A DNA stretch of 64,000 nt from Coptis chinensis (taxonomy: Eukaryota; Streptophyta; Magnoliopsida; Ranunculales; Ranunculaceae). The notes below the pieces were generated by a model. That model saw only the letters and a program-made list of their open reading frames with translations, was not told where the DNA came from and ran no database searches. The position numbers were made by a program, and so were the translations under genes. The DNA lies in NCBI GenBank assembly GCA_015680905.1, contig CM027380.1, positions 105,243,001 to 105,307,000 of the forward strand. Reading direction: 5' to 3'. Positions 26,506 through 36,410 of this stretch are shown here, piece after piece. How positions within the stretch are numbered: the stretch's first letter is position 1; every line of letters begins with the position of its first letter.

Positions 26506-26602
26506 AAGTAATTTGGAGCACCATGCCATGGAAATCTTGATTGTTTCAGGGAGCACCACGCGAGACATGATCCGCCCAACTGATAGGTGCTCCAAATTAC
26601 TT
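26506..26602. repeat. 17-bp perfect inverted repeat / hairpin (A)
   Basis: The left arm aagtaatttggagcacc (26506-26522) and right arm ggtgctccaaattactt (26586-26602) pair perfectly around a 63-nt loop. It is kept without change in the arms in copy B (47819-47916). It could be a small foldback element or part of a hairpin transcript. The loop has little further pairing that I can see, so a miRNA precursor is not a strong reading. Confidence 0.6.
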
Positions 26603-26839
26603 AGATTTTTTTTTTGTTTTAATTCAAGAATATAGATTCAAGCATGTATGGTGTAAATAAATGTTTATTGTGTTAAGTCTTTGTTGATGCATGCTATGAA
26701 GGATCGATGGCTATTACTATTGAACAACAACATATCTAAGCCAACCCAAAATTTGAAAGCCCAAGTTTCAGCCACTTCCAGCGGTATGGCATTACCATAA
26801 TCCCTGAATTGAACAATCAGGTTCAAATTCGATGCTAGT

Positions 26840-27090
26840 TATAAATATACCCTATAAATACACGCCCCGGTTCCTAAGAGGGCACTCTCCGATCCGGAAC
26901 CGGTTCTGGTTAAGAGAAAATACATCCGGTTCAATAGAAAATTAGAGGGGCACGCTCCTTGTAACTGGGTGACTTCTTTCCTCGGTTACGGCAGTCGTGA
27001 ACTCATCTATAGCAACGCAGAAAAAAAAAAAAAAAAAAAAAAAGTCGTAACTCTCGCAAACAGATCTGTATCTCTCCTTCCACATTTTAG
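26840..27090 (+). promoter_or_regulatory. Putative promoter and non-coding first exon (A)
   Basis: Two TATA-like boxes (ataaata at 26841-26847, tataaata at 26853-26860) precede a GC-richer stretch. A strong splice donor, cacattttag|gtgagttt, occurs at 27090/27091, followed by T-rich intron-like DNA. This reads as a promoter, a 5' UTR of about 200 bp and intron 1 of a plus-strand gene. The intended gene may be the PMD gene at 29.8 kb, but no transcript evidence is available here. Confidence 0.45.
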
Positions 27091-28290
27091 GTGAGTTTTA
27101 CTTTATACTTGAATGTTGTTTCCTTGTGAGATTTTTCGTTGTTTGAATTTAATCATTACAAAAATTCAATTGCTAGTCATTGGATACAATGGTAGAGTTG
27201 CTCTCTTACTATGTTGTACCAAAATCATAGATATAGCGTATATGATTTTCGAAATGAAATTTAACTTATTGAATTGTTAAAAAAATGTGTTTTTTGTAGA
27301 TCTGATGTTGATTCTATGCTTTGATTCGTATTTAGACAAGTGGGTATTGGAAATTTTCTATTGAATTTGAAGTTTTAAGTGTATGGTTAGTTTAGAATCA
27401 CGTTAGAATACTTTAATTTAGCATGTTGAAGACAATTGAATCAGTGTAGTTGAAATTTTAAGTTGCTGGTGTTGATTTGTTGATGAAAAAGACTTATTTT
27501 TTAGTTCTAAATATTATTGGAAGTTTTGTTGTCATTTGCGTTGTGTTGATGAGTGATGATCACTATTATTTAAAGTAGAAGTATATATTACATTTTGGTT
27601 GTTTGGATTATGTTTGTGTAAAGACGTAATAAACGACTTCGTTTTATGCCTTCATGCATGTGTTGTTGTTGTTGTCATTGATTTTTTTCTTATTAGGTTT
27701 AAAAGTTGCTAATTAAGTGGTAATAAGTGTTTAAGTGTTGTTGTTGTTGTTGTCAGTTCAATTATTCAGTTGTTGTGTTACGTCGCTTGAATTCTTTTCT
27801 CGGATAAATCCCATTTTGTGTTCTTTAAGTTTCTTTGAGCAGTGTTAGCGAATCTTTGCACCCTTATTCAATTCATTCAATTTTAGTCTACTACTTGCCT
27901 ATCTTAAGAAATAACCCTTTTAAATAATAAAATAAAAAACCTTTGTTTGGATATGAGTTGTTTGTAGGTAGTTATTACTTATTGCGAAGTTCAAGTTACT
28001 TCAAGTATATGAGTATATCGTTCTTTGGTACTTGGAGATAGTTTTAACTTCCTTGAGTGCTATTAGACCACAAGTTTGGTAAAGTAAAAGAGTATATATA
28101 TGAACAAAGAAACAAGGTTCTTAAGACTAACGCGTAACAACTTCCTTGAGTGCTATTAACAGCTCAGGTACCTAACCAGATCGACGTAGATGATATCATC
28201 ACAACCTCTCTTTAACTAAACTGTAGAAGATTGTAACCTGCAACTACTGTATGAGGTTGCAAAAGGCGAACTTCATGCAGTCATACCAGT
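27091..28290. other. Intron-like non-coding DNA (A)
   Basis: T-rich sequence with gttgtt microsatellites near 27660 and 27740. No coding frame was recognised. The right end is 3' flank of the minus-strand B3 gene. Repeated at 48391-49591. Confidence 0.5.
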
Positions 28291-29220
28291 TCAATCACTG
28301 CCACTACCATCGCCAACACCACTACCACTGCCATTACCATTACCACCATTACCTTCACCAGTGAAATTAGTACCATCACCATAGTTGCCACTACCATCAC
28401 CACCGTCACTACTACCTCCAGAGGTGTCATTATCATTTGGGCTAGTCCCGTTCCTGTCACGAATGTTAATAGCAAAACAAAGTGTGTCATCACGGTTTTT
28501 GAACGTCCAAATCTCTGCTGTATGGACGCCCTTTTTTATACCGTTTGCATGTGCGAATTCATACCACCTTGTGAGCAAAACGCATCTGCGACAACCTGGC
28601 CAATGAGTAAAGTTAAGTTTCCATATTGTGTTCCGGGGACCTAAAACATGCACTGGTAGTTGTTCTCTTAAGGTACGCATACCGCGTGTTCTTTTCGTCT
28701 TCTGCGGAGGCTCTCTTCCACTTCCGGCCGGCAGGTAAAGACGGTTCCCCGAAGTCTTTAATGTATCACTCTCAAACATATCTTTCATGTTTACCCACTC
28801 AATCTTTTTTCCTTTCAATACATTGATGATAGAAGTCTTCATACTTTCTGGCATAACTGGCTCTGGAGCTCTTATGCTTTGTTGGTCTGTCCGTCTTCTT
28901 GTTGTTCGTTCCCTTCTTGTTGGTAACCCGATTGGTAGTCCTATATTCCTCGTCGTCTTCTTCTTCTTCTTCATCATCGTGGCTTTATTGTCCTCGTGTT
29001 CCTCTACTAGTTGGGGCGTTGTGCTAGTGAGCTAGATTCCTCCTCTTGTTGTGGTGACCGTTCGGGTGAGGGCGTAACTTCTCCTTCCTCTAGTGAACAT
29101 GATAATGAACACGATGATACACAAGTCCAATTATCTTGCTTTTCTTTTCTCAATTAAATTGTCATGTTCCATCTCTGCAAGAACATGTAGGATAGCACAT
29201 AAAAGTTGGGATCGTTGCAT
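28291..29220 (-). CDS. Plant B3-domain (At2g31720/DUF313-like) protein with Gly/Asn/Asp-rich tail, copy A
   Basis: Minus strand. An open frame of 228 codons runs from ATG at 28977 to 28291. Residues about 1-25 are basic (KKKKK, RRERTTRRR), as in a nuclear localisation signal. Residues about 110-175 look like the plant B3 fold: VHVLGPRNTIWKLNFTHW, CRRCVLLTRWYEFAHANGIK and AEIWTFKNRDDTLCFAI match the 'W..L....W.....YVL...W...V....L..GD.I.LW.F' pattern of this subfamily. The last 40 or so residues are low complexity (GDGSGNYGDGTNFTGEG). A further N-terminal part begins at 29220 (MQRSQLL), with an acidic/Ser-rich stretch, in another frame, so either the true start is the internal ATG or the gene is shifted. 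A DNA-binding role follows from the family; no target is known. The gene faces the PMD fragment on the other strand. Confidence 0.7.
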
Positions 29221-29780
29221 CTAGTAGCTAGTACCTATTAGGGGGAGAGCAATATAAGGACAATAAGTTTTCTTGTGTATTCTCATATGTTTTTCATTTC
29301 TATATCTTTGGATACATTTTGACTTGGCTAATTATAGACAAAAGAAAAGGAGGGATGGATACATTTCTATATGTTACTCCTCGTGACATTTCAAAATTTG
29401 AGTTGGTGCTCACTATTTTAACTTGTTGTAAGAAGTAATTGAAACAAGAGTACTTTTTTTTTTGCAATTCTTTCTTTTGGGTGTTTGATCGCTCACTTGT
29501 TTCATTTTCGTTTCAAGGAAGTTATTTGTCGAGGAAAAGGGAACTCTGTCAAGGTATGTACATTTCTTTTTAGTCCACTAATAGTGTGAGCTAAATTTTG
29601 TATTTGGTCCTGCTAAATTACGATTTTGCATAAGAATACTTATGTTAATCTTCAATGTGTGGAAATGTGGTTCTCACTTTTGAAGTCATATGAATAGTTT
29701 TTTTATTTTTACTTTTTTAATTTGTTTTTGCATTCACAAGTGTGTACTAAAACTATAATTTTTTTGCAATAACTATAGGC
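29221..29780. other. Intergenic / possible upstream PMD exon (A)
   Basis: This is the promoter side of the B3 gene. A short exon-like piece, ggaagttatttgtcgaggaa through ctctgtcaag|gtatgt (donor at 29553/29554), follows a gtttcaag acceptor-like site. It could be an upstream exon of the PMD gene. Otherwise there is nothing but T-rich sequence. Confidence 0.35.
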
Positions 29781-30642
29781 ATGGATATATGAGCATTTCC
29801 CAATGTTTAGCCTCCCTAACATGAATTATGTGAATACATTGCCGCTGTTATGCGATGGGCAAATGGCATGTCAACCTATCTCGATCCGTTGGGGGCATTG
29901 AAGCATTTTAGGTTGATGATGGATAAGATGACACGTCATGATGTAAGCATAGTTTGTTAGTTTATTTATATACACATAGTTTTTGAAATCTTGTTTGTTA
30001 ATTTTAATTTTGAACTTGATAGGTAATTTGGAATCCATACGGAAACGTTCGAGACGTCTGCCCGTTGGAGGATATTACATTTTACAATGGGGGTATATGC
30101 TTTTTTGACAAAGACGAGGTATATTTTGGAGAAAGGGTGTTGCGTCAGTTTGGAATCCAACAATGTATACCGTCAGCACCATCTCCATCTCTGTCATCAA
30201 AAAACAAAACTGGAAAAATTAGTACGGGAATTGTGACCCAGTACTAGGAGTGTCGGGATCATTATATTATACCAATGCAGAATAGAGCACCTCTTTCTCA
30301 AACTCCATGGGATTGTGTGGATTCGTACTTGGAGTGGTATAACGTGATCAATCATCCTTATCTTGTGAACTTTAACCCTCGTGATCCTCCTTCTTACATT
30401 ACCCTATATAGACCACCTCCTTGTGATTGGGTAAGTTCAAATGTAGTTGAACTAATTTTGATTTTATTTTTTGTTTGAGATTATTTTAAGGTTAGAAGTG
30501 ACTTTGATTTATGTTTTGCAGAATGCTATTGTCAATGAAATTGGTCGCCTATTAGAAGTCGGTATGTACGGAGGAGGTGAAATTCGAGAAGCGGAGTACT
30601 TTCAGAGGGCTTTTTATCGACGCAATCAAAATATTGATGATG
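29781..30642 (+). pseudogene. Plant mobile domain (PMD, MAIN-like) gene fragment, copy A
   Basis: Three plus-strand exons: 29781-29942 (AWIYEHFPMFS, later MSTYLDPLGALKHFRLMMDK), 30023-30430 (VIWNPYGNVRDVCPLEDITF, then FGERVLRQFGIQQCIPSAPS, ending PSYITLYRPPPCDW) and 30522-30642 (NAIVNEIGRLLEVG). Introns are gtaagc..gatag and gtaagt..tttgcag. The 'W.PY..VR..CPL....FY.G' and 'ERVLRQFG..Q.IP' words are hallmarks of the plant mobile domain of MAIN/MAIL1-type proteins, which act in genome stability and TE silencing; the domain is also carried by plant transposons. An in-frame TAG replaces the Trp of the usual 'Y.ER/Y.E.' stretch (VTQY*EC, near 30244), is shared with copy B, and so is ancestral. 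A short loss in the first exon (after NTLPLL) breaks the frame in this copy. Host pseudogene or transposon-borne copy cannot be separated here. Confidence 0.8.
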
Positions 30643-31357
30643 GTACATACTTAAACTTACTTACCTAGAAAATATTTTGAAAACATACCTAGAAATAGCT
30701 GTTTCTATTTCCAAACATAATGATCAAAATATTGATGATGGTACAACAATAACAAATGAAATAGCTGTTTTGGCTATTAAGGAGTTGAGGGCTATGACTC
30801 TTAAGATCTGGTATAGTTGTGTAGAAGTTCCCCATTGTTGGGTGAGCATGGTTTTGGCAAAATATGGGCCAAGGACTTTTCGGTGTTCTAGTTTTACAAG
30901 AATAAGAAAGAGTAAAGAAAGAAAATTACTTAAGGGAAGATGATTAGTTTTTAAAATTGGAAAATTTTGATAGGTTAAGGTATTCATTTAAAGTGCTTAC
31001 TTAAATACAAATGAGGGTTGTTCTAGTTTGGGTAATTTCGTGAATTTGTGATATTTTAGTTCTCGCTTTTGTTACTATAATATCGTGAACCCGATGTATT
31101 TGTGGATTGTCTTGATTTCCCTAGTATTTTTCTCTTGGAGCAATTAGCATTTGGGTCTCGTTTCCACTGCGGAACCATGTTGTCTTGCTCTTTGATCAAC
31201 AAAATTCAAGTTACCTACGGAAAGAAAAGAAAAATGAAGTCGGGTGTTACATGTTAATGTTTGTTGGTCTAAAAATTATCTTTGGTGGTGTCTATGATAG
31301 GGACCCGTGAAGGGAACAAGCAGCCATGGTTTGCCAAGGACCTTAAGGAACCATCTT
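30643..31357. other. 3' flank of the PMD fragment (A)
   Basis: Contains a second 'aatattgatgatggtacaac' copy near 30728, echoing the end of the last PMD exon (about 30631), followed by AT-rich DNA up to the A/B junction. An 88-codon plus-strand frame (30677-30943) matches nothing known to me. Confidence 0.4.
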
Positions 31358-31743
31358 CATTGTTCCTTCATTTGGATGCTCAAAATTCACCTTTAGCCCT
31401 TGTTCCTTCATTTGGGCGCTCATAACCTTCTCTTCTTCATTAACGATCTTCTTTATAACCTTCTTGTCATTAGTTACTTCCAGTCACAGCCTTCCCGCGA
31501 AACCAATTCAAGAGTTATATGAAGTGTGGCACTTGGTGGCACAGTGCCTTCAACACCCGAGAGGCTGGTCGACCCATCTCCCCAAGCCATCTAAAAGTAA
31601 TGCAATGTAAGTGATAGGTTCCACAATCTGCATAATTCAGTTGATTTCCACTTCAAGCAAACTTACATTGTGGCTTCACCATGTGAGAACCTTTTCTCCC
31701 TTCTTCATTGTCTTTACTACTTTTGATAGTCTTTGGAAATAAC
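31358..31743 (-). pseudogene. FKBP62-like exon remnants, copy B
   Basis: Two exons of the FKBP gene are repeated here: 31667-31743 (second FKBP domain, MKKGEKV core) and about 31361-31590 (VTNDKKVIKKIVNEE-type stretch and GYERPNEG region). The copy is cut at 31358 by the duplication junction, so the third FKBP domain and TPR exons are missing. The sequence differs from copy A at several CAG/CTG sites. A dead fragment. Confidence 0.75.
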
Positions 31744-33072
31744 CTCGGTTGCAAAGACATAACATCAGTTCCGTTAGAGAAGTCGAACTAAGGAGTGGTT
31801 GCGTTGCTTCCATAAAACGATTTTGTTGCCTTTGGCGGGGAGAACGATTAGCGAGCCAACATAAGTTCTCTTTTTAGAAATAGGGCGATATCATAAGCAA
31901 TTCACAGAATAAAAATGTCAAAAAGAGCCCCAATCTGTAGTCCTTATTAGAAACTTCACAACTTAAACCCACTTTTAAAAATGACATTCTAAGAAAAAAA
32001 CATTAAATTTCAGATTAGGCGATCCGAGGAAACAATATTTTCAAATCTTTCAAGCCTTCAAACATATATACTTTATAAGAGGGCTTTTACATAAGATAAA
32101 ATGAATAGAATAAGATGCTAAGTTTTTCACCCTCGATTAAGACAATTAATCCCAAAAGCCACGAGAACAAAAACGGACCACAAACAATAAAACCTACATC
32201 CTTTACTTATGAAAGTCCCCGGTTACACATCCAAAACAGTTATGAAGCTATAATCACAACAAAAGTCGAAAACCTTGCATACACGAATGTTAAAAACTCC
32301 CTACTTAAGCACCAAAACCTATCTCAAACAAAGGCAATCGCGAAAGAACCTCGTCCCAAACGAAAACATTTAGAACTCCCCGAATTGGTCTATTGTCGAA
32401 CCTTCAACGGCCGACTTCTTGCGAAACAACTCAGATCGGAAGCATCTAAAACCATTGATGATGATGTTTTGGTTCTATTCGGAATAAGTATCATAAGGCA
32501 TCTCACGTCGGGGAAAAACTACCACTTTTCATCCAAAATCCCTTTGTTCGGGAAAGACGCCAAGGAAAAACTAATGAGTATATATATTCAATATTGCGGT
32601 TTCTTACGCTAATGTCTTGAGTCGACCTTGTCATAATTATGAATTCTTTGAACAAAGTCACATTCAAACAGTAATTCTCTAGGCCATTCTTATGTTTCCT
32701 CTTCTAACCTTTTTGAAGTATAACATTTAAAAATCACTATATATACCAACAATGAACACTTTAGGTAACAAATGCATATAATGGATAAAGCAGTTATCAA
32801 CCCTAATTAAACAGGTTAGACACCAAATTTCCTACAAAGAGTGCAAAGCTATTTATCATCATGCATTAAACAACTTACTCCATGGTAAAATGGGAACACT
32901 CCAGAGATCTTTCCAACAATAAACATTATGTTTCTCTATACAAAATATAGTTTAAATAATTATTTTCATTAAAAGTGAAGCTAAACAGGGTAACACAAGT
33001 TCTCTGGCCTATTGAGACATGCGAGCTCTTTACATTCACGAATCAAACAACTTAATCCACAGAGATGGCAAG
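31744..33072. other. Unrecognised sequence shared by both copies (B)
   Basis: Equivalent to 4895-6239. It has a 165-codon plus-strand frame (32115-32612) with a start codon and KAKEPRPKRKH-like basic stretch, but the corresponding frame in copy A is interrupted, and the product resembles no family I know. I do not call a gene. Confidence 0.4.
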
Positions 33073-34155
33073 TGATTTTACGTATTCTAACTATCTATGC
33101 GTAAACACAAATAATCAATTTACGTAAATACGTGTTTATATCAATATTCCTAATCTCAATAACGAAGTAATATAAGAGAGTCAGGATTCGTTCCACTCTT
33201 AACTCTCTAGACTTAAATCGAATTCAACTAATCAAACCCAAAAGGAACAATGGTGAGAGTAATGATTTGATGTGAAATTTCTATACTACCATTCCCAACA
33301 CAAGAACAATAATAACAATAAGACATAATTAAATTAAACTGAAATTAAAACTAATTTAGAACTAAGATTGTGAATAACTAATTATGAATTTAAGACAACT
33401 AAATCTAAATAAGAATTTAAGCAATAATCTAAATTGAAATGAAGAACTAATACTTTATTCTAAAACTAAAATATGATTCTAAACTAACTAATTGAATGAA
33501 TGTAAAAAACTAGATCTAGATCTAAAAAACTAATCTAGATCTATCTTTTTCTAACCCTAAACTCCATTAACATTAGCTTCCTAACCTAACTACCTTTAAC
33601 AAAGAGTCAAGCTTTTGTTTTATACTTTCAGATCCAAAATCGTGCATGGGCTTGGAGCCATGTTTTGGGCGGAAAAATCGGGCCCAAAACCCAATTTCTT
33701 TAGTCCAAAATAGGCTCTTCAGCTGCAGTTGGCTTCGACAGATGTTTCGTCCACTTCTGCTCCTCTGATTGGGCCAAGGCTTGGACCATTGGAAAGCTCT
33801 TTCCGAGGCGGTCGTTTTAACATAAGATTCTCCCCAATTCAGGTCCGAGTCCAAAGATACAGCCGCGAAGTTCTCATGACTTATGTAATTGTTTATGCCC
33901 GTTGACTTTTCAGCTTTTGACCGGGCTCTACAAAGGCTTTGTCTCCTTGAATCTTGGCCTTTATTCACAGAACTCCTTAGCAACCGACCTTTGCTCCTTT
34001 ATCTCGCTAAAGTGGCACATTTCTGCACATAATAGACTTTGAAGCCTGAAATGCATAAAACAAATGAATCGCGATAACTCTTAATTATTACTCACATAAT
34101 TGGTCTAAAAGTATGATTGTTAAGGGGTTAAAACTACAGTTTTGGGCTCTTATCA
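33073..34155 (-). repeat. Athila-like 3' LTR, copy B
   Basis: The 1083-bp counterpart of 6240-7332, with the same ends and an adjoining purine-rich tract on the minus strand. Confidence 0.65.
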
Positions 34156-35194
34156 AACCACCCCCAAACAACATTTTGCTTGTCATCAAGCAAATATGAG
34201 AAATTAGAATAAGTGACCAAAAATGGAGTTCTATCTACTCTCGTTTCGCTGAGTGCGATTGCATTGACCATATGCAACAAGGCCTTAAACTACTAGGAAT
34301 TCCCTAATGGACGAGTTATAGCCTCGTGAGAGTTTTCCAGTGAAGGTACTCACAAACTTCATCTATACTACAACGACTAAGAAATAAAACTATTGTTTCC
34401 TTATTTATGTCTCAATTATCTATACATCTCACTAGCAATGAATACGTAATAATCATGTAGCCGAAACCTAAGCTAATATATGCATAATAATCAATCATCT
34501 ACTTAATAAACATATATACAATGAGTAATGCTATGAAATGCATAATGTGTCCGTTTACGAAACTTTGGAATAAGCGTCCTTAAGTAGGTTCTCACATAAA
34601 AGTCAAGACAAAAATCACTCTGATTTTTCCACTCAAGTTTTGCTACTCTAGTGTGCGATGAAAAAGTACTTTACCTTACAATCTCAATGACACACAAGGA
34701 AGCGAAGTTGATCAAACACATCTCCACTTACTATCCCACTAACTTATTCCTAATTGAGGCTAGAGGTCTTTATTAGGTGTTCATGGGATTAGGAGATGGT
34801 TTAAGAAGGAAGGAAATGGATATTCAAAAAGGACAAGTCTGAGATAATAGAGTCTTCATATTATGTAACTAGAGAAAACCTTGTTATTTACTTTTGCTTC
34901 TACACTTTGTTTCCATCCATAGCCATATTTTTTTTTCTTTTTCTTTGGCTTTTGACTCCTTTTATTCTATTTTTTTGAAGTTTTTATTTTATTTCTATTT
35001 TTATTTTTCTTTTCTTTGGATGAAAACTTCTTTTCTTTATTTTCTGAAACAATTAAATGACTTTTGTTTACACAGGTTTTTCTCTTCTTCGTTCTTCATC
35101 ATTCTATTCTCAGACTTATCTAAATAGGGTAGGTTGAATTTTTTATTTTGTTTTGTTTTGTAACAGGGTAAAGGATTTGTGGTTTATGAAAGGG

Positions 35195-36410
35195 CTAATG
35201 AATGGCTCAGTGGGGCGACTAGCGGAAAATATACTTAGGTCAGAATTTCTAGCTATATCGATCCAAAAAGGGCCTAAATTCTCTCTTAGGACATGGTATA
35301 GTGGTCAAGCAAGTGGACGTGTGATTTCTCTATTCGGAATATACTTCTCCCTTGTGTCATTTCTCAAATGTTTCACTCATATAAGGCTTTAGGCTATATT
35401 CTCACAGGATTTATAGAATAAGTACTCTAGCCTAGATTTCAGAAACTTACTGCCAAACAATCATAGATACTCATGTAATATATTTATAGATAGATGCAAA
35501 GATTATTACCTACATATTAACCTAAGTTTATAAAAACTATTCTAATGCAAAAACTACGTGAGACTTCTAGATTATTAAGAGCATAGAGAAAGAAACAATA
35601 CCAACATTCCTAAGTGTATAGCATAAACTTTTTATTTTTATTTTTATTTTTATTTTTATTTTTATTATTTTTAAGACAAATAATACGTAATATACAACCT
35701 AATATGTGCTTAACATTTACATCGTGTTTCTATACCACCCCCCAAACAATTTGGGAGAAGGGGGTTCATGAAACAATTCAATAACACAATTAAATTATGT
35801 AACTAACTAATTTTTATAATTTTTAACATTTTATAAATAAAAGTGCGTAATTTACATCCTAAAAGTGTCTAATTTTTGCAATGTTTCTATCCCACCCTCA
35901 AACAATCGAACGCTTTGTCCTCAAAGTGTAAAGAGATAAGGAAAGAATTTACCATAGAAACGTGGCAAAAATTGGCGCACTGTAATGTAAATATTGTAAA
36001 GATGATATGATAATATGAAGCACAATTAAACCGGTATCGCGTCTTAACTAACACAAACTCTACCTAGTAAACATGACAAAGCTTAGGGTGGCAACATGAT
36101 TTGAAATGAATACCAAAATCGCCACCCCCAAACAAAATTGGAAAACTCTTTTTAAGTTTGAAAATTTTGTTTGGCCTATAATCTCGAAAAGTTGGTATTG
36201 TGCGAAAACTTGGGTCTTTTAAAAGTCGATTCCTAGACTTACTAATATATGTTTATGTTTTATTTTATTTAGTTTTTATATGTTTGATTTTTAGAAAAAC
36301 AAAACAAAATTACGATAAAGAAATAAAAATGAAACTCACTCCATAGAGAAGCACTACTCAATCCACGAGAAAAAGTGTAAGAGATAAATGCGTGAGTCAC
36401 ATGAAACGTA
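35195..36410. other. Segment of the Athila-like internal region present only in copy B
   Basis: Copy A jumps from ggtttatgaaaggctaaag straight to aaacgtagactaagaatccg, with a short repeated filler (ggctaaagaaaggctaaag) at the join. Copy B has about 1.2 kb in between, including a TTTTA microsatellite at about 35628-35672. The filler suggests a deletion in A rather than an insertion in B. No coding sequence recognised. Confidence 0.6.

Noticed and set aside
26506-26602. miRNA precursor reading of the 17-bp hairpin
   Set aside because: Arms are only 17 bp with a large, poorly paired loop, and neither arm is a known miRNA to me.
32115-32612. 165-codon plus-strand open frame in copy B
   Set aside because: The matching frame in copy A is interrupted and the product resembles nothing known to me; not called as a gene.
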